Source: Photorhabdus heterorhabditis (GTDB lineage: Bacteria; Pseudomonadota; Gammaproteobacteria; Enterobacterales; Enterobacteriaceae). From it: a stretch of 64,000 bases of DNA. Positions 9,794 to 20,434 of this stretch are shown in pieces. The stretch lies in NCBI RefSeq assembly GCF_018448905.1, contig NZ_RCWA01000007.1, positions 62,001 through 126,000 of the forward strand, read 5' to 3'. The position numbers and the translations under genes are program-made. The notes under the pieces were generated by a model. The model did no database searches. It saw only the letters and a program-made list of their open reading frames with translations, and was not told where the DNA came from. Position 1 is the first letter of the stretch. Every line of letters begins with the position of its first letter.

Positions 9794-10815
9794 TTGCCTT
9801 GTCTTAGTCCCTGACGGTAAATATTCACCGCCCTGTTATGTGCAGCCAGATTGGTCGTAAAAGTATGACCACCTTTACCATCCGCCACAAAATAGAGAAA
9901 TTCGGTTTTTGCCGGATGCGCAGCGGCTTTTATTGAAGCCAGACCGGGCATGGCAATGGGTGTTGGTGGCAAGCCATTAATCATATAAGTATTGTATGGT
10001 GTCAATGTGGTTAAATCTTTGCGAAAAATAGTGCCTCTATATTTTTCACCTAAACCGTAGATCACCGTCGGATCAGTTTGTAGCCGCATATTTATTCGCA
10101 AGCGATTAATAAATACAGAAGCCACTTTTGTCCGCTCCGCTTCAACACTTGTCTCTTTCTCAATGATCGACGCCATGATCAACATTTCATAAGCATTTTT
10201 ATAAGGTAGATCTTTAGCTCGTTCTTTCCATTCCTCTTCAAGCGTCATTTTCATCTGTCGGTATGCCCGTTTCAGTAACGCTATATCGCTTGTACCCGCC
10301 GTGTAGAGATAAGTATCAGGATAGAGCCATCCTTCTAAGGTATCTGTGTCCTTGATACCCATAATCTTAGCTAATTCCTGAGCATTTTTATCATCCAATT
10401 CATGCTTAATATACTCAGATTGTTGTAGTATTTTCCACCAATCAGACAAACGGCTGCCTTCAACAAAACGGACCGTGAATTGTGCCTCTTTACCACTGGA
10501 GAATAATTGCAACATTTCTCGCAAAGTCATTTCTCGTGTCAACTGGTAAGTGCCCGCTTTAAACTCGGCAAGTTTTGGCTCCAGCCTTAATAACCAAGGG
10601 AAAATATGGCTGTCTTCAATCAGACCATCCTGAACCAGTAATGTTTCCAAACTATTGCGACCAATGCCGGCTGGCAGTGTAAATATCAGATCTTGTTTAA
10701 TTGCCAGTGTTTGATCTGCAAATTTTTCAACTTTTTTATAGCCCGCATAGAACAATATCACTACCACAATGACAATCAGAACCAATAGGGTAAAAAGGCG
10801 TTTTTTCCGTTTCAT
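9790..10815 (-). CDS. mltG: endolytic murein transglycosylase MltG
   Basis: Inner-membrane lytic transglycosylase that cuts nascent glycan strands and limits their length. 341 residues: an N-terminal cationic segment (KRKKR), one transmembrane helix at about 7-25, then a LysM-like and YceG catalytic domain. The catalytic glutamate is in ASIIEKET (about Glu219), and the family block [12 protein letters not shown] is present. Same gene order as E. coli (pabC-mltG-tmk). It follows pabC by 27 bp and overlaps tmk. Confidence 0.95.
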   Translation of the reverse strand: MKRKKRLFTLLVLIVIVVVILFYAGYKKVEKFADQTLAIKQDLIFTLPAGIGRNSLETLLVQDGLIEDSHIFPWLLRLEPKLAEFKAGTYQLTREMTLREMLQLFSSGKEAQFTVRFVEGSRLSDWWKILQQSEYIKHELDDKNAQELAKIMGIKDTDTLEGWLYPDTYLYTAGTSDIALLKRAYRQMKMTLEEEWKERAKDLPYKNAYEMLIMASIIEKETSVEAERTKVASVFINRLRINMRLQTDPTVIYGLGEKYRGTIFRKDLTTLTPYNTYMINGLPPTPIAMPGLASIKAAAHPAKTEFLYFVADGKGGHTFTTNLAAHNRAVNIYRQGLRQGK

Positions 10816-10842
10816 CGATTAATCACTTAAACACAGAATGAA

Positions 10843-11667
10843 TTACAACTTCAAACATTCAGGAAGCAAATATTCATACAGCTCCCTTGACTGATATTTC
10901 CATGCAGGCCGATTTTCATGTACCTGAATTTCGTTGACAGGTATCACCGGCATTAACGAATTACAGACTATCACCTCGTCTGCACAAGCCAATGTCTCAG
11001 GGTAATGGTTTATACAGGAAAGGTAATAGTCACTTTCTGATAGTAACTGCATTATTCTTTCCCGCATCACGCCTTCAACGCCACAGCTCTGCAAGTCAGG
11101 AGTATACACATCCTTCCCTTTGCGCCAGAAAATGTTTGCAGTACAACACTCGACCAATAAACCATTTGTATCAAGTACCAAAGCTTCATCGGCATTTAAT
11201 TTTTCGATAAATGATTTAATCAATACTTGTTCCAATCGGTTAAGATGTTTAATTCCAGCAAGATAGGGGTTTATCCCTATAGGTATTGGACTAAGTACTA
11301 AAGAAAGACCTTTTTCACGCAGCCTCAGATAGTGTTCGGGGTAAGGACTGAGAGACAAGATCTGATTTGGTTGTGTAAGTCCTTGAACGCTGTAACCACG
11401 TCCCCCAGTTCCACGGGAGAGGATAATCTTGAGTACGCCTTGTTCAGAAGTGGAAGCGATCTGCTTTATATGGCTTTCAAGCTGTTGCCAATTAAGTTGC
11501 GGAAGAGATAACTTTTCAACACCTTTTTGTAATCTTTTAATATGCAATGGCAAAAAAGCGGCTTGTCCTTGCTCTATTCTTACTGTTGTGAAACAACCAT
11601 CACCGAATTGAATTGAACGATCATTCACAGGTAAGTAGTCACACAGCTCTCCATTAATCCAATGCAT
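10843..11667 (-). CDS. pabC: aminodeoxychorismate lyase
   Basis: PLP-dependent class IV lyase that releases pyruvate from 4-amino-4-deoxychorismate to give p-aminobenzoate for folate. 274 residues. The PLP lysine is Lys140 in GIKHLNRLEQ; the FGDGCFTT and ECCTANIFW blocks match E. coli PabC. In E. coli it directly follows fabF. Here about 370 bp with a strong hairpin and an ERIC copy separates them, so pabC-mltG-tmk-holB probably has its own promoter. Confidence 0.95.
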   Translation of the reverse strand: MHWINGELCDYLPVNDRSIQFGDGCFTTVRIEQGQAAFLPLHIKRLQKGVEKLSLPQLNWQQLESHIKQIASTSEQGVLKIILSRGTGGRGYSVQGLTQPNQILSLSPYPEHYLRLREKGLSLVLSPIPIGINPYLAGIKHLNRLEQVLIKSFIEKLNADEALVLDTNGLLVECCTANIFWRKGKDVYTPDLQSCGVEGVMRERIMQLLSESDYYLSCINHYPETLACADEVIVCNSLMPVIPVNEIQVHENRPAWKYQSRELYEYLLPECLKL

Positions 11668-12038
11668 ATGATTTTGTTCTTAATTACTCAAAAAGGCATT
11701 TCAACCAACTTATCAAGAAGCGGTATCATAGTATATAGCTGATATGAGTGCAAAAATGCTCGCAGAAATTGTCATAAAAAAGCTCCAATAACGATCAACT
11801 ATTGGAGCTTTTTATTCTGGCGCCTTAAACTATTTACAAAATCATACTGAAAAGGTGGCTCTCAGTAGCATGTATTTGTAATATCAAGCTTTGCTTGTTA
11901 ATAAAGTTTATACCTGTTATCTTTCAAGTTGCCTCTTTGTTGGCCGCACTCACTCACCCCGGTCACAGAGTTCTCTATGACATAGTTCTCTATGCTCCCG
12001 GGGATTCGCTCCCTTGCCGTCGCGATCCATCTTGAAAT
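11668..12038. other. fabF-pabC intergenic region
   Basis: 371 bp on the minus-strand path between fabF and pabC. It contains most of a 142-bp ERIC (11909-12050), a strong bidirectional terminator (11775-11812), and about 100 bp next to pabC that probably holds the pabC promoter; a TATAG-rich stretch near 11731-11742 is a candidate -10 region. No ORF is seen. Confidence 0.6.
11775..11812 (-). terminator. Rho-independent terminator downstream of fabF
   Basis: Stem AGCTCCAATA / TATTGGAGCT (11781-11790 with 11800-11809), flanked by AAAAA on the left and TTTTT on the right, so it can end transcription in both directions. It separates the fatty-acid operon from pabC. Confidence 0.85.
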
Positions 12039-12050
12039 CTATTGGGTATA
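11909..12050. repeat. ERIC repeat, 142-bp form, overlapping the fabF 3' end
   Basis: Complete element with TATACC and GGTATA ends. Relative to the 127-bp form it carries about 15 extra bp in the centre, a near-duplication of the TTCTCTATG segment. Its right edge runs into fabF: the last three codons and stop of fabF lie inside the element. Confidence 0.9.
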
Positions 12051-13289
12051 GATCTTACGGAAAATCAGTGAACCGTTCGTACCACCAAAGCCGAAAGAGT
12101 TACACAGTGCATATTCCATACCTTCTACCTTACGGGATTTGTTAGGAACAAAATCCAGACGGCAATTCTCATCCTGGTTTTCCAGGTTGATAGTTGGCGG
12201 AACAATCTGATCACGCAGTGCCAAAATTGTGAAAATAGATTCCACAGCACCAGCTGCACCCAGTAAATGACCCGTCATTGATTTGGTTGAACTGACTAAA
12301 ACATCAGTACCTTCACCAAATACTGCTTCAACTGCATGGGCTTCCGCTAAGTCACCGGCAGGCGTTGAAGTGCCATGTGCATTGATATATCCCACTTGTT
12401 CAGTGGTGATGCCAGCATCTTTTAGCGCATTTTCCATCGCCAACGCAGCACCAGCACCATTTTCTGGTGGTGATGTCATATGGTAGGCATCACTACTCAT
12501 GCCAAACCCAACGATTTCCGCATAAATTTTCGCGCCGCGTTTCTTCGCATGCTCGTACTCTTCCAGTACCAGGATACCTGCACCATCCCCCAGAACAAAA
12601 CCATCACGGCCTTTATCCCACGGGCGGCTTGCACTCTGAGGAGCATCATTACGGGTAGACAAAGCACGGGCAGCACCAAATCCACCAACACCCAGAGGGG
12701 TGCTAGCTTTTTCTGCACCCCCTGCCAACATGATATCAGCATCATTGTAAGCAATAATACGAGCTGCATGACCGATATTATGCACACCTGACGTACACGC
12801 TGTAGCGATAGAAATACTTGGACCACGTAAACCGTAAATAATACTCAGATGACCTGCCACCATATTTACAATTGTGGAAGGTACAAAGAATGGACTGATC
12901 TTACGGGGACCATTAGCCACCAATGCTCCATGATTTTCCTCAATAAGACCCAAACCACCAATACCAGAACCAATAGCAGCACCAAAACGACTAGCATTGG
13001 CTTCTGTTACTTCGATTCCAGAATCTTCAATGGCTTGCACACCTGCTGCAATACCATATTGAATGAAATCATCCATCTTTCGTGCATCTTTGCGCGAAAT
13101 ATTAAAATCTTCATGATTAAAATCTTTAACCAGGCCAGCAAATTTAGTTGCATGGTGACTGGTGTCAAAATGATCAATCAGGCTGATACCACTCTGTCCG
13201 GCACAAACAGCTTTCCAAGAAGATTCAGCTGTAATACCGACAGGAGATAACATGCCTAGTCCGGTCACCACTACTCGACGCTTAGACAC
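12039..13289 (-). CDS. fabF: 3-oxoacyl-[acyl-carrier-protein] synthase II
   Basis: Condensing enzyme of type II fatty-acid synthesis that elongates acyl-ACP, notably palmitoleoyl-ACP. 416 residues from the GTG at 13289, preceded by a strong GGAGG; E. coli fabF also starts with GTG at this place. Catalytic Cys165 is in TACTSG, with His in [10 protein letters not shown] and in GHLLGAAGA. The protein ends [11 protein letters not shown]. coli FabF ends a residue or so after LIFKK, so the last YTQ and the TAG are supplied by the ERIC inserted there. It is the last gene of the fab operon, 75 bp after acpP. Confidence 0.97.
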   Translation of the reverse strand: MSKRRVVVTGLGMLSPVGITAESSWKAVCAGQSGISLIDHFDTSHHATKFAGLVKDFNHEDFNISRKDARKMDDFIQYGIAAGVQAIEDSGIEVTEANASRFGAAIGSGIGGLGLIEENHGALVANGPRKISPFFVPSTIVNMVAGHLSIIYGLRGPSISIATACTSGVHNIGHAARIIAYNDADIMLAGGAEKASTPLGVGGFGAARALSTRNDAPQSASRPWDKGRDGFVLGDGAGILVLEEYEHAKKRGAKIYAEIVGFGMSSDAYHMTSPPENGAGAALAMENALKDAGITTEQVGYINAHGTSTPAGDLAEAHAVEAVFGEGTDVLVSSTKSMTGHLLGAAGAVESIFTILALRDQIVPPTINLENQDENCRLDFVPNKSRKVEGMEYALCNSFGFGGTNGSLIFRKIYTQ

Positions 13290-13364
13290 GCTTATCCTCC
13301 AGGGAGGGAAATAGAATTTAGGACAGAAACATAGGCGGTCGAGTGACCGCCTAGGTGTGTTCAC

Positions 13365-13601
13365 TTATTTGCTTTCGTTCTGGACGTAATCAATAGCTGC
13401 CTGAACTGTCGTGATTTTTTCTGCTTCTTCGTCTGGAATCTCAATATCAAACTCTTCTTCCAGAGCCATTACCAGTTCAACTGTGTCAAGAGAATCAGCG
13501 CCCAAGTCATCAACAAAAGAAGCTGAATTAACAACTTCTTCCTCTTTAACACCAAGTTGTTCAACGATGATTTTTTTAACGCGTTCTTCAATAGTGCTCA
13601 T
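13365..13601 (-). CDS. acpP: acyl carrier protein
   Basis: Carries growing acyl chains on a 4'-phosphopantetheine arm. 78 residues, acidic, with the attachment site Ser37 (counting Met1) in [10 protein letters not shown]. Nearly identical to E. coli ACP except at the C-terminal end. It sits between fabG (150 bp upstream) and fabF, the conserved order. The 150-bp gap upstream probably holds the strong separate acpP promoter known in relatives. Confidence 0.98.
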   Translation of the reverse strand: MSTIEERVKKIIVEQLGVKEEEVVNSASFVDDLGADSLDTVELVMALEEEFDIEIPDEEAEKITTVQAAIDYVQNESK

Positions 13602-13755
13602 GCTATTAAATTTCCTATCAAAATTCGCTTTCGCGATGGTTTTCGTAGTTTATAAAATACAGGAAAAGATGCAACCAAATCCCGGCTGGTCGAACCACAA
13701 TCTTGCTCTATTTTGCGTTATTTAACACAAAAAATGCAACTGGTTCGCTCATTTT

Positions 13756-14490
13756 TTAGCTCATATACATGCCGCCATTAACATGTATTGTTTCACCTGT
13801 GATGTAGGCCGCTTCATCAGAAGCTAAGAAAGCCACAGCACTGGCAACTTCTTTCACATCCCCAAACCGCTTAACTGGTATGTCCTTCGAAAAACTTTCC
13901 AGCTGCTCATCTGGTAATGCTCTGAGCATATCAGTTTCGATAAACCCTGGCGCGACAACGTTGACCGTGATACCACGGGAAGCAACTTCACGAGCCAATG
14001 TTTTACTGAAACCAATAAGCCCGGCTTTCGCCGCCGCATAACTCGCTTGACCAGGGTTACCGACTGCCCCAACAACAGAACCGATAGAAATGATACGACC
14101 GTAACGTTTTTTTATCATAGGACGCATTGCCGCTTTTGACATGCGGAAAACGGAAGAAAGATTAGTGTCAATAACATTTTGCCACTCATCATCTCTTATG
14201 CGCATCACCAAGTTATCACAAGTAATACCTGCATTATTGACTAATATGTCAATTTCACCAAACTCTGTACGAATGGTAGACATAACCTGTTCAATAGATT
14301 CCAGATCAGTAACATTCAGTACAAACCCCTTACCTTTTTCACCAAGGTAAGCACTGATGACCTCAGCACCTTTTTCACTCGTTGCTGTACCAATAACACA
14401 GGCTCCACGTTCAGTGAATAACTCAGCAACTGCACGTCCGATTCCACGGCTGGCGCCTGTTACCAGTGCAATTTTTCCATCTAATCTCAT
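13756..14490 (-). CDS. fabG: 3-oxoacyl-[acyl-carrier-protein] reductase
   Basis: NADPH-dependent SDR that reduces 3-oxoacyl-ACP. 244 residues, exactly family length. The cofactor motif TGASRGIG is at residues 11-18 and NNAG near 85; the catalytic triad is Ser138, Tyr151 and Lys155. Seven base pairs after fabD, so co-translated with it. Confidence 0.98.
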   Translation of the reverse strand: MRLDGKIALVTGASRGIGRAVAELFTERGACVIGTATSEKGAEVISAYLGEKGKGFVLNVTDLESIEQVMSTIRTEFGEIDILVNNAGITCDNLVMRIRDDEWQNVIDTNLSSVFRMSKAAMRPMIKKRYGRIISIGSVVGAVGNPGQASYAAAKAGLIGFSKTLAREVASRGITVNVVAPGFIETDMLRALPDEQLESFSKDIPVKRFGDVKEVASAVAFLASDEAAYITGETIHVNGGMYMS

Positions 14491-14497
14491 GTTATCC

Positions 14498-15430
14498 TCA
14501 ATTATTTTCCAATGCGGTTGCTAATGAAATTGTGTCATTAACCGCTGCTGCGCTTAAAGTATCGACAATTCTTTTAGTTAAACCTGTCAAAACCTTACCT
14601 GGCCCTATTTCTAATAGCTGTCCGACACTCTGTCCAGCAATAAATTCAACTGTTTCTGTCCAACGAACAGGATTATAGAGTTGTCGTACCAGTGCATCAC
14701 GGATAGCTTCAGCAGATTGTTCTATTTTCACATCAACATTGTTTACCACTGGGAACTGAGGATGACTGAATTCAATTCCGTCCAAAACAACTGCCAACTT
14801 ATCTGCGGCTGGTTTCATCAGTGCACAATGGGACGGCGCACTAACTGCCAAAGGCAGTGCACGTTTTGCGCCTGCAACTTTGCATGCAACGCCAGCACGT
14901 TCTACAGCCTCTTTCTCACCCGCAATAACAACCTGACCAGGTGAGTTAAAGTTAACAGGGGAAACAATTTGCCCCTGAGCTGCTTCTTTACAGGCTCTGT
15001 CAATAGACTCATTATCCAAGCCAATAATTGCATACATTGCACCAGTGCCTTCAGGTACAGCTTCTTGCATCAATTTGCCACGCAGTTCAACAAGTTTAAT
15101 CGCTTGTTTGAAATCAATGACACCTGCGCAAACCAGTGCAGAATATTCACCCAGGCTATGTCCTGCCATTAGTGCTGGTGCTTTTCCACCTTTTTCCTGC
15201 CAAACCCGCCAAATAGCAACTGAAGCTGCCAGTAACGCGGGTTGGGTTTGCCATGTTTTATTCAGTCCTTCTGCCGGACCCTGTTGAACCAGTGCCCAAA
15301 GATCATATCCCAGCACACCAGCTGCTTCAGCAAAAGTGTGTTCCACAACCGGGAACTCTGCGGCCAAATCGGCCAACATACCAAGGGATTGAGAACCTTG
15401 GCCAGGAAATACCATTGCAAATTCAGACAT
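14498..15430 (-). CDS. fabD: malonyl-CoA:ACP transacylase
   Basis: Transfers malonyl from CoA to ACP for chain elongation. 310 residues from the ATG at 15430; AGGA lies 8 nt upstream of this ATG but only 2 nt from the alternative ATG two codons earlier. Nucleophile Ser92 is in GHSLGEYS; the catalytic His lies in PSHCALM. The gap to fabH is 18 bp. Standard order fabH-fabD-fabG. Confidence 0.97.
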   Translation of the reverse strand: MSEFAMVFPGQGSQSLGMLADLAAEFPVVEHTFAEAAGVLGYDLWALVQQGPAEGLNKTWQTQPALLAASVAIWRVWQEKGGKAPALMAGHSLGEYSALVCAGVIDFKQAIKLVELRGKLMQEAVPEGTGAMYAIIGLDNESIDRACKEAAQGQIVSPVNFNSPGQVVIAGEKEAVERAGVACKVAGAKRALPLAVSAPSHCALMKPAADKLAVVLDGIEFSHPQFPVVNNVDVKIEQSAEAIRDALVRQLYNPVRWTETVEFIAGQSVGQLLEIGPGKVLTGLTKRIVDTLSAAAVNDTISLATALENN

Positions 15431-15448
15431 GTTCATTTTCCTGTCAAA

Positions 15449-16402
15449 TTAAAAACGTATCAGTGCTGAGCCCCAGGTAAGACCACCACCAAAAGCTTCA
15501 AGCAAAATTAACTGACCACGTTTAATCCGGCCATCACGCACCGCTTCATCAAATGCAGTAGGTACCGATGCCGCGGAAGTATTACCATGACGATCCAACG
15601 TCACCACCACTTTATCCATAGTCATATGTAACTTTTTAGCTGTCGCTACGATAATACGCAAATTGGCCTGATGAGGTACCAGCCAATCCAGCGCACTATG
15701 CGATAAATTATTAGCTTCTAATGTCTCATCAACCAAATTAGCCAACTCACGGACTGCAATTTTAAATACTTCATTACCAATCATACTGGCATACGCTGGT
15801 TCTTTCCGATCCTGGCGATCCTGATAAGGCAACACTAACAATTCACCATAGCTACCGTTTGCATGAAGGTGAGTTGAAAGAATCCCTGGCTCATCAGAAG
15901 CACCGACTACCATCGCACCCGCTCCATCACCAAACAGGATAAGGGTTCCGCGATCTTCTGGATTAAGCGTTCTGGTAATAGAATCAGAGCCGATAACCAA
16001 CGCATGTTTTGCAGCACCGGTTTTAATGAACTTATCAGCAATACTCAGTGCATAAGCAAAACCAGAACAAGCCGCAGAAATATCAAAAGCAGCTGAATTT
16101 TGGGTACCCAACATGTGCTGAATTTGGCACGCAGAACTTGGGAAAGCATGACTGGATGAAGCCGTCGCCACAATGATTAAATCAATCTGATTTTTATCAA
16201 TGCCAGACATTTCAATCGCTTTTTCCGCAGCCCTAAAACCCATAATTGCAACAGTTTCATCATCAGTAGCAATACGGCGTTCACGGACACCTGTACGGGT
16301 AACAATCCATTCGTCAGAGGTATCCACCATTTTTTCTAAATCAGCATTAGTGCGCACTTGCGCAGGCAAATAACTACCTGTACCTAAAATTTTTGTATAC
16401 AT
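15449..16402 (-). CDS. fabH: 3-oxoacyl-[acyl-carrier-protein] synthase III
   Basis: Initiates fatty-acid synthesis by condensing acetyl-CoA with malonyl-ACP. 317 residues. Catalytic Cys112 lies in [11 protein letters not shown], His in VPHQANLRI and Asn in GNTSAASVP. Full length with the usual C-terminal [13 protein letters not shown]. It is 6 bp after plsX, indicating tight coupling in the plsX-fabHDG operon. Confidence 0.98.
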   Translation of the reverse strand: MYTKILGTGSYLPAQVRTNADLEKMVDTSDEWIVTRTGVRERRIATDDETVAIMGFRAAEKAIEMSGIDKNQIDLIIVATASSSHAFPSSACQIQHMLGTQNSAAFDISAACSGFAYALSIADKFIKTGAAKHALVIGSDSITRTLNPEDRGTLILFGDGAGAMVVGASDEPGILSTHLHANGSYGELLVLPYQDRQDRKEPAYASMIGNEVFKIAVRELANLVDETLEANNLSHSALDWLVPHQANLRIIVATAKKLHMTMDKVVVTLDRHGNTSAASVPTAFDEAVRDGRIKRGQLILLEAFGGGLTWGSALIRF

Positions 16403-16408
16403 GTATGT

Positions 16409-17446
16409 TCAGTCACTCTTGGGTAATGCTGTTTCCAGGCGTGCAGCAATTCTATCAGGAACCTGCCTTTCAACGGCCTGAACAGCCTGTTCGATTGCGG
16501 CTTTAAACGCATGTTCATTAGCCGCCCCATGGCTTTTGATTACTATTCCATATAATCCTAACAGACATGCGCCATTGTATTGGTCAGGGTTCAGGTGACC
16601 GAAGCGTTTTGTCATCCGTTTTTGCAACCACTTCTTGACTATTTTCAACAACCAGGAGAATCGTCTCTTTTGCCCATCCGATGATTTAAGCAGGGACAAA
16701 ATAACTCTGATCGCCCCTTCCATCGTTTTCAACGTTACGTTACCTGCGAAGCCGTCACACACCAACACATCCGTTTTGCCTGTTAACAATTGATCGCCTT
16801 CTAGGTAACCAATGTAATTCATTGTTGGAATGTTTTTTAAAATAGTGGCGGCTTCGCGGATATTATCAAGCCCTTTACTCTCTTCTGTACCAATATTTAG
16901 TAATGCTACCCGAGGATTAACCATACCGACGACTTCCTCTGCCATCACTGAACCCATAATGGCGAATTGCACCAACATACGGCTATTGCAATTAACATTG
17001 GCACCCAGATCCAGTACCACAGTTTTTTGCTGTTCCAAGTTTGGCAATACTGTCATCAAAGCAGGTCTTTCTATGCCATCAATAGATTTTAGCATCAATT
17101 TGGACAACCCCATCAATACTCCGGTATTTCCTGCACTGACACACGCCCTCGCTTCACCAGATTTGACTAAATCCAGTGCAACTCGCATTGATGTTCCGCG
17201 GCTGGCTCGAATTGCCTGCGACGGTTTAGCATCATTAGCCACAACCTGTTCAGCAGGTACCACTTGTAAGCGACTGAGCAGTTCAGCATCGATATTTACA
17301 AGCAAAGGAGAAATGATATCGGGGAGTCCGACCAACAATAATTTAAGTTTAGGATTAGATGCCAGTGCCTGCAATGCAGCAGGCACTGTAACGCGAGGAC
17401 CAAAGTCCCCGCTCATGGCATCTAACGCTAAAGTCAGATTAGTCAA
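16409..17446 (-). CDS. plsX: phosphate acyltransferase PlsX
   Basis: Makes acyl-phosphate from acyl-ACP, linking fatty-acid and phospholipid synthesis; a peripheral membrane enzyme. 345 residues, slightly shorter than E. coli at the C-terminus. The start is a TTG: an in-frame TAG lies five codons upstream and the next ATG is inside the conserved LALDAMSGD motif, so TTG is the only sensible start. The conserved blocks [20 protein letters not shown] and [11 protein letters not shown] are present. It follows rpmF by 29 bp, as in E. coli. Confidence 0.96.
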   Translation of the reverse strand: MTNLTLALDAMSGDFGPRVTVPAALQALASNPKLKLLLVGLPDIISPLLVNIDAELLSRLQVVPAEQVVANDAKPSQAIRASRGTSMRVALDLVKSGEARACVSAGNTGVLMGLSKLMLKSIDGIERPALMTVLPNLEQQKTVVLDLGANVNCNSRMLVQFAIMGSVMAEEVVGMVNPRVALLNIGTEESKGLDNIREAATILKNIPTMNYIGYLEGDQLLTGKTDVLVCDGFAGNVTLKTMEGAIRVILSLLKSSDGQKRRFSWLLKIVKKWLQKRMTKRFGHLNPDQYNGACLLGLYGIVIKSHGAANEHAFKAAIEQAVQAVERQVPDRIAARLETALPKSD

Positions 17447-17475
17447 GGTATCAACTTGCTAATGACTAGCGGAGA

Positions 17476-17646
17476 TTATTTGTTGATGACCTTGCGGCCA
17501 CGGTAGTAACCATCAGCAGTCACATGGTGACGCAGGTGAGTTTCACCAGAAGTTTTGTCTACAGATAATAATGGTGCAGTCAGTGCATCATGAGAACGAC
17601 GCATACCACGTTTAGAACGAGTTGGTTTATTCTGTTGTACGGCCAT
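17476..17646 (-). CDS. rpmF: 50S ribosomal protein L32
   Basis: 56-residue basic ribosomal protein. It starts [20 protein letters not shown] and ends [10 protein letters not shown], essentially the E. coli sequence. AAGGAG lies just upstream of the ATG. It is located between yceD and plsX, the conserved arrangement in which ribosomal and lipid genes share an operon. Confidence 0.98.
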   Translation of the reverse strand: MAVQQNKPTRSKRGMRRSHDALTAPLLSVDKTSGETHLRHHVTADGYYRGRKVINK

Positions 17647-17658
17647 TGACCTTACTCC

Positions 17659-18183
17659 TTAAGTACTTTTCTTTAAGCTGGCTAATACGGCAAATGGGTT
17701 TGGTTTTTCAGCCTCTGGAGGTAATTCACCAAATACCATGTCCGCGTCGGACACTTCACAGTGTTCAGAATCATGTACCGGAACCACCGGCAGAGAAAGA
17801 ATTATTTCATCTTCAATCATCGCCAGCAAATCTATTTCGCCAAATTCGTCAACGCCAATTGGCTCATACTCTTCCGGTAATGCTTCAGCCTGTTCATCAT
17901 TGACGACCGGGCTAAAACAATATGTTATGTGAACGTGATGACTGAAATTACCGCCACAACGCTGACACTGAAGCGTGACATCCACATCGGAATGCCCCCG
18001 TACAGCTGCCAGACGTTGATTATCTATCTGAAACGATAAAACGCTGTCTACATCTTTGTCCACGCTAACCACAGATTCCGCGATACGCAAAACTTGCTCA
18101 GGTGAATAACTACCTGTGTAGTCTAATCGTTTCTGAGCTGCGCGAAGCGCATCAATGGTCAGGGGTAATTTTACCTTTTGCAT
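17659..18183 (-). CDS. yceD: 23S rRNA accumulation protein YceD (DUF177)
   Basis: 174-residue protein of the YceD/DUF177 family, associated with normal accumulation of 23S rRNA; molecular activity is not established. The conserved CQRCGG block is near residues 73-78 and the acidic centre [23 protein letters not shown] is intact. First gene of the yceD-rpmF-plsX-fab operon. Its upstream region (18184-18325) is shared with the divergent yceF. Confidence 0.96.
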   Translation of the reverse strand: MQKVKLPLTIDALRAAQKRLDYTGSYSPEQVLRIAESVVSVDKDVDSVLSFQIDNQRLAAVRGHSDVDVTLQCQRCGGNFSHHVHITYCFSPVVNDEQAEALPEEYEPIGVDEFGEIDLLAMIEDEIILSLPVVPVHDSEHCEVSDADMVFGELPPEAEKPNPFAVLASLKKST

Positions 18184-18325
18184 AAGGCGCGCATATTATC
18201 TTTGTAATGAGATATAGTCAAAGAAAAAGGCCACACATCTGCACCTTTCCGCCAAATATTCGCTTATTAAGCATTGCTTAGTTTAAAATGCCTACAATTA
18301 TTTCGCCATGTATTTTGGAAAAATT

Positions 18326-18916
18326 ATGACACAAATCATTTTAGCTTCCACATCAGTTTATCGCCGCATGTTAATGGAAAAACTCCGTCTGACCTTTATA
18401 TGCGCGGCTCCAGAGGCTAATGAAACACCTCAAATTAATGAAAACGCTGAACAACTCGTTATGCGTCTGGCACAAGCTAAGGCACAGTCATTACAAGCAA
18501 AATATTCTCAACATTTAATTATTGGTTCTGATCAAGTTTGTGTTATTAACGACAAGATTACTGGCAAACCACATAGTTTCGAAAATGCCTTTAAACAATT
18601 ACAGCAAGCGAGTGGTCATTGCGTCACCTTTTATACCGGTATTTCTCTCTTTAATAGTAAAACAGGGGAAATAGATACCCGTTGTGAATTATTCAATGTT
18701 CATTTCAGAGAGCTAACTCATGATGAAATCTGGGCTTATTTGAAAGCAGAAGAACCGCTTAATTGTGCTGGAAGCTTTAAAAGCGAAGGATTAGGAGTCA
18801 CTTTATTTGAACGGCTTGAAGGGAAAGATCCGAATACGCTGATCGGCTTACCATTAATTACATTGACGGAATTATTAATCCGTCAGGGGATAAACCCACT
18901 GACGGCTACACGTTAA
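18326..18916 (+). CDS. yceF: Maf-like nucleoside triphosphate pyrophosphatase YceF (m7GTP)
   Basis: House-cleaning enzyme that hydrolyses modified nucleotides, m7GTP in E. coli YceF. 196 residues from the ATG at 18326, chosen over an ATG six codons upstream because the family starts M-x-x-ILAS and a GGA lies at suitable distance. The Maf motifs [14 protein letters not shown] and CAGSFKSEG are present. Divergent from yceD; its end overlaps the rluC stop by 4 nt, tail to tail. Confidence 0.95.
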   Translation: MTQIILASTSVYRRMLMEKLRLTFICAAPEANETPQINENAEQLVMRLAQAKAQSLQAKYSQHLIIGSDQVCVINDKITGKPHSFENAFKQLQQASGHCVTFYTGISLFNSKTGEIDTRCELFNVHFRELTHDEIWAYLKAEEPLNCAGSFKSEGLGVTLFERLEGKDPNTLIGLPLITLTELLIRQGINPLTATR

Positions 18917-19875
18917 TTACGTACAGTATCTTGACGCAACATTTTTATGCAATCGTGTAATTGTCCATCCATCGGTGCTTCAAGACGTAATGTCTCCCCT
19001 GTCGATGGATGAGTAAATTTCAACGCACTAGCATGTAAAAATAAACGATTAAGGCCCGTATCTGATAGCTGCGAATCAAAAGCCTTATCGCCATAACGAT
19101 CATCAAAAGCAATCGGATGACCGGCATATTGAGCATGAACACGAATTTGATGAGTCCGGCCCGTTACTGGGCTGGCTCTCATTAGCGTTGCATTGGTAAA
19201 GCGTTCTTCTACTTTAAAGCGTGTTTCAGAAGGCTTACCTTCGCCATTCACCTTCACAATCCGTTCACCACTTTGCAAGATATTTTTCAACAATGGTGCT
19301 TGGACAGCCTTGCAATGTGATTGCCATTGTCCCCGTACCAAAGCCAAATAATCTTTCTGCATCTGTTTGAGCCGTAATTGCTCATGCAAGGCCCGTAGAG
19401 CTGAGCGTTTTTTCGCAATTAATAAAATTCCAGACGTATCACGATCCAAACGGTGCACTAGTTCAAGGAATTTTGCCTCTGGACGTAGAACCCGCAACCC
19501 TTCAATAACGCCAAAACTTAAACCACTGCCTCCATGCACAGCGGTACCTGAAGGCTTATTAATCACCAGAATATAGTCATCTTCATATAAGATACAGTCA
19601 TCCAGTGCCGCGACTTTATGCAGTTTAGCTGAAACCGATACCTCTTGCCGTTCTGCGACCCGAACAGGTGGAATTCTAACCACATCTCCCGCAGACAATT
19701 TATACTCGGGTTTTACCCTGCCTTTGTTTACCCGAACTTCTCCTTTACGCACAATCCGGTAAATCATGCTTTTAGGAACACCCTTCAAACGCGCTAATAA
19801 AAAGTTATCAACGCGTTGTCCAGCCTCATCGTCATCTATAGTGACAAATTGTACAATTTGATTATTCGTTTTCAT
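18913..19875 (-). CDS. rluC: 23S rRNA pseudouridine(955/2504/2580) synthase
   Basis: Forms three pseudouridines in 23S rRNA. 320 residues from the ATG at 19875; MKTNN aligns with E. coli MKTET, and the seven upstream codons are rejected. N-terminal S4 RNA-binding domain (about 18-80), then the RluA-type catalytic domain with Asp144 in HRLDRDTSG. It is divergent from rne with a 559-bp gap, the classic arrangement. Confidence 0.97.
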   Translation of the reverse strand: MKTNNQIVQFVTIDDDEAGQRVDNFLLARLKGVPKSMIYRIVRKGEVRVNKGRVKPEYKLSAGDVVRIPPVRVAERQEVSVSAKLHKVAALDDCILYEDDYILVINKPSGTAVHGGSGLSFGVIEGLRVLRPEAKFLELVHRLDRDTSGILLIAKKRSALRALHEQLRLKQMQKDYLALVRGQWQSHCKAVQAPLLKNILQSGERIVKVNGEGKPSETRFKVEERFTNATLMRASPVTGRTHQIRVHAQYAGHPIAFDDRYGDKAFDSQLSDTGLNRLFLHASALKFTHPSTGETLRLEAPMDGQLHDCIKMLRQDTVRN

Positions 19876-20434
19876 GACAGCGATTCTAATTATCACTCAA
19901 GCGGAGTGCTACTCATTTTTAAATATGAGTAAAAATCACACATACTTTCCGCCAGTGACCTTTCCCTGTTTAAGACAAAGACCAAATATTAACTATTTAT
20001 TCATATTTCATCAGAAAAAGCTCTTAAAGGCATAAAGTCACCTTGCTATCACCCCAACAGCAATGGAATAATGCGCAGGTACCGTCAGTTTTTTTAATTC
20101 TGAATGGCGAAGTTAAATGTTTGTTCTTTATTTGATTGCACAAAAGCGCAGCAATGGCGTAAGACGTACTGGGGAATCAAATAATTAGCGGGCTACGGGT
20201 AGCAGCTTACTGGGATTGGACCAAATCCGCTTCATTTATATTTGCAGATTATTCCTGGGAAAGAGCGCTGTTTTTTAAGTGAAAATTCAGGCTCACCGAA
20301 AATATGCGTCTCTATACAAACGACAACCGGGAGGTTGGCGGATTTGTAAAAGACACGAGACCATCGGTTACTAGTAGCTCATCTATATTTGCCCGTAGCT
20401 CTATAACTAATGTAAAAATAATGAGTAAGTTACA
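19876..20434 (+). promoter_or_regulatory. rluC-rne divergent region and rne 5' leader
   Basis: 559 bp without genes. In E. coli rne has a ~360-nt leader whose hairpins let RNase E control its own mRNA. A plausible promoter here is TTGCTA (20043-20048), 18-bp spacer, AATAAT (20067-20072), which would give a leader of about 355 nt. The stretch 20180-20230 (GGGCTACGGGTAGC... and GGATTGGACCAAATCC) contains hairpins resembling the E. coli hp2 region. The leader role is known in E. coli; boxes and hairpins are my reading. Confidence 0.6.

Noticed and set aside
13411-13725. Ser-rich 104-codon ORF opposite acpP
   Set aside because: Antisense of acpP; the Ser-rich content arises from its acidic codons.
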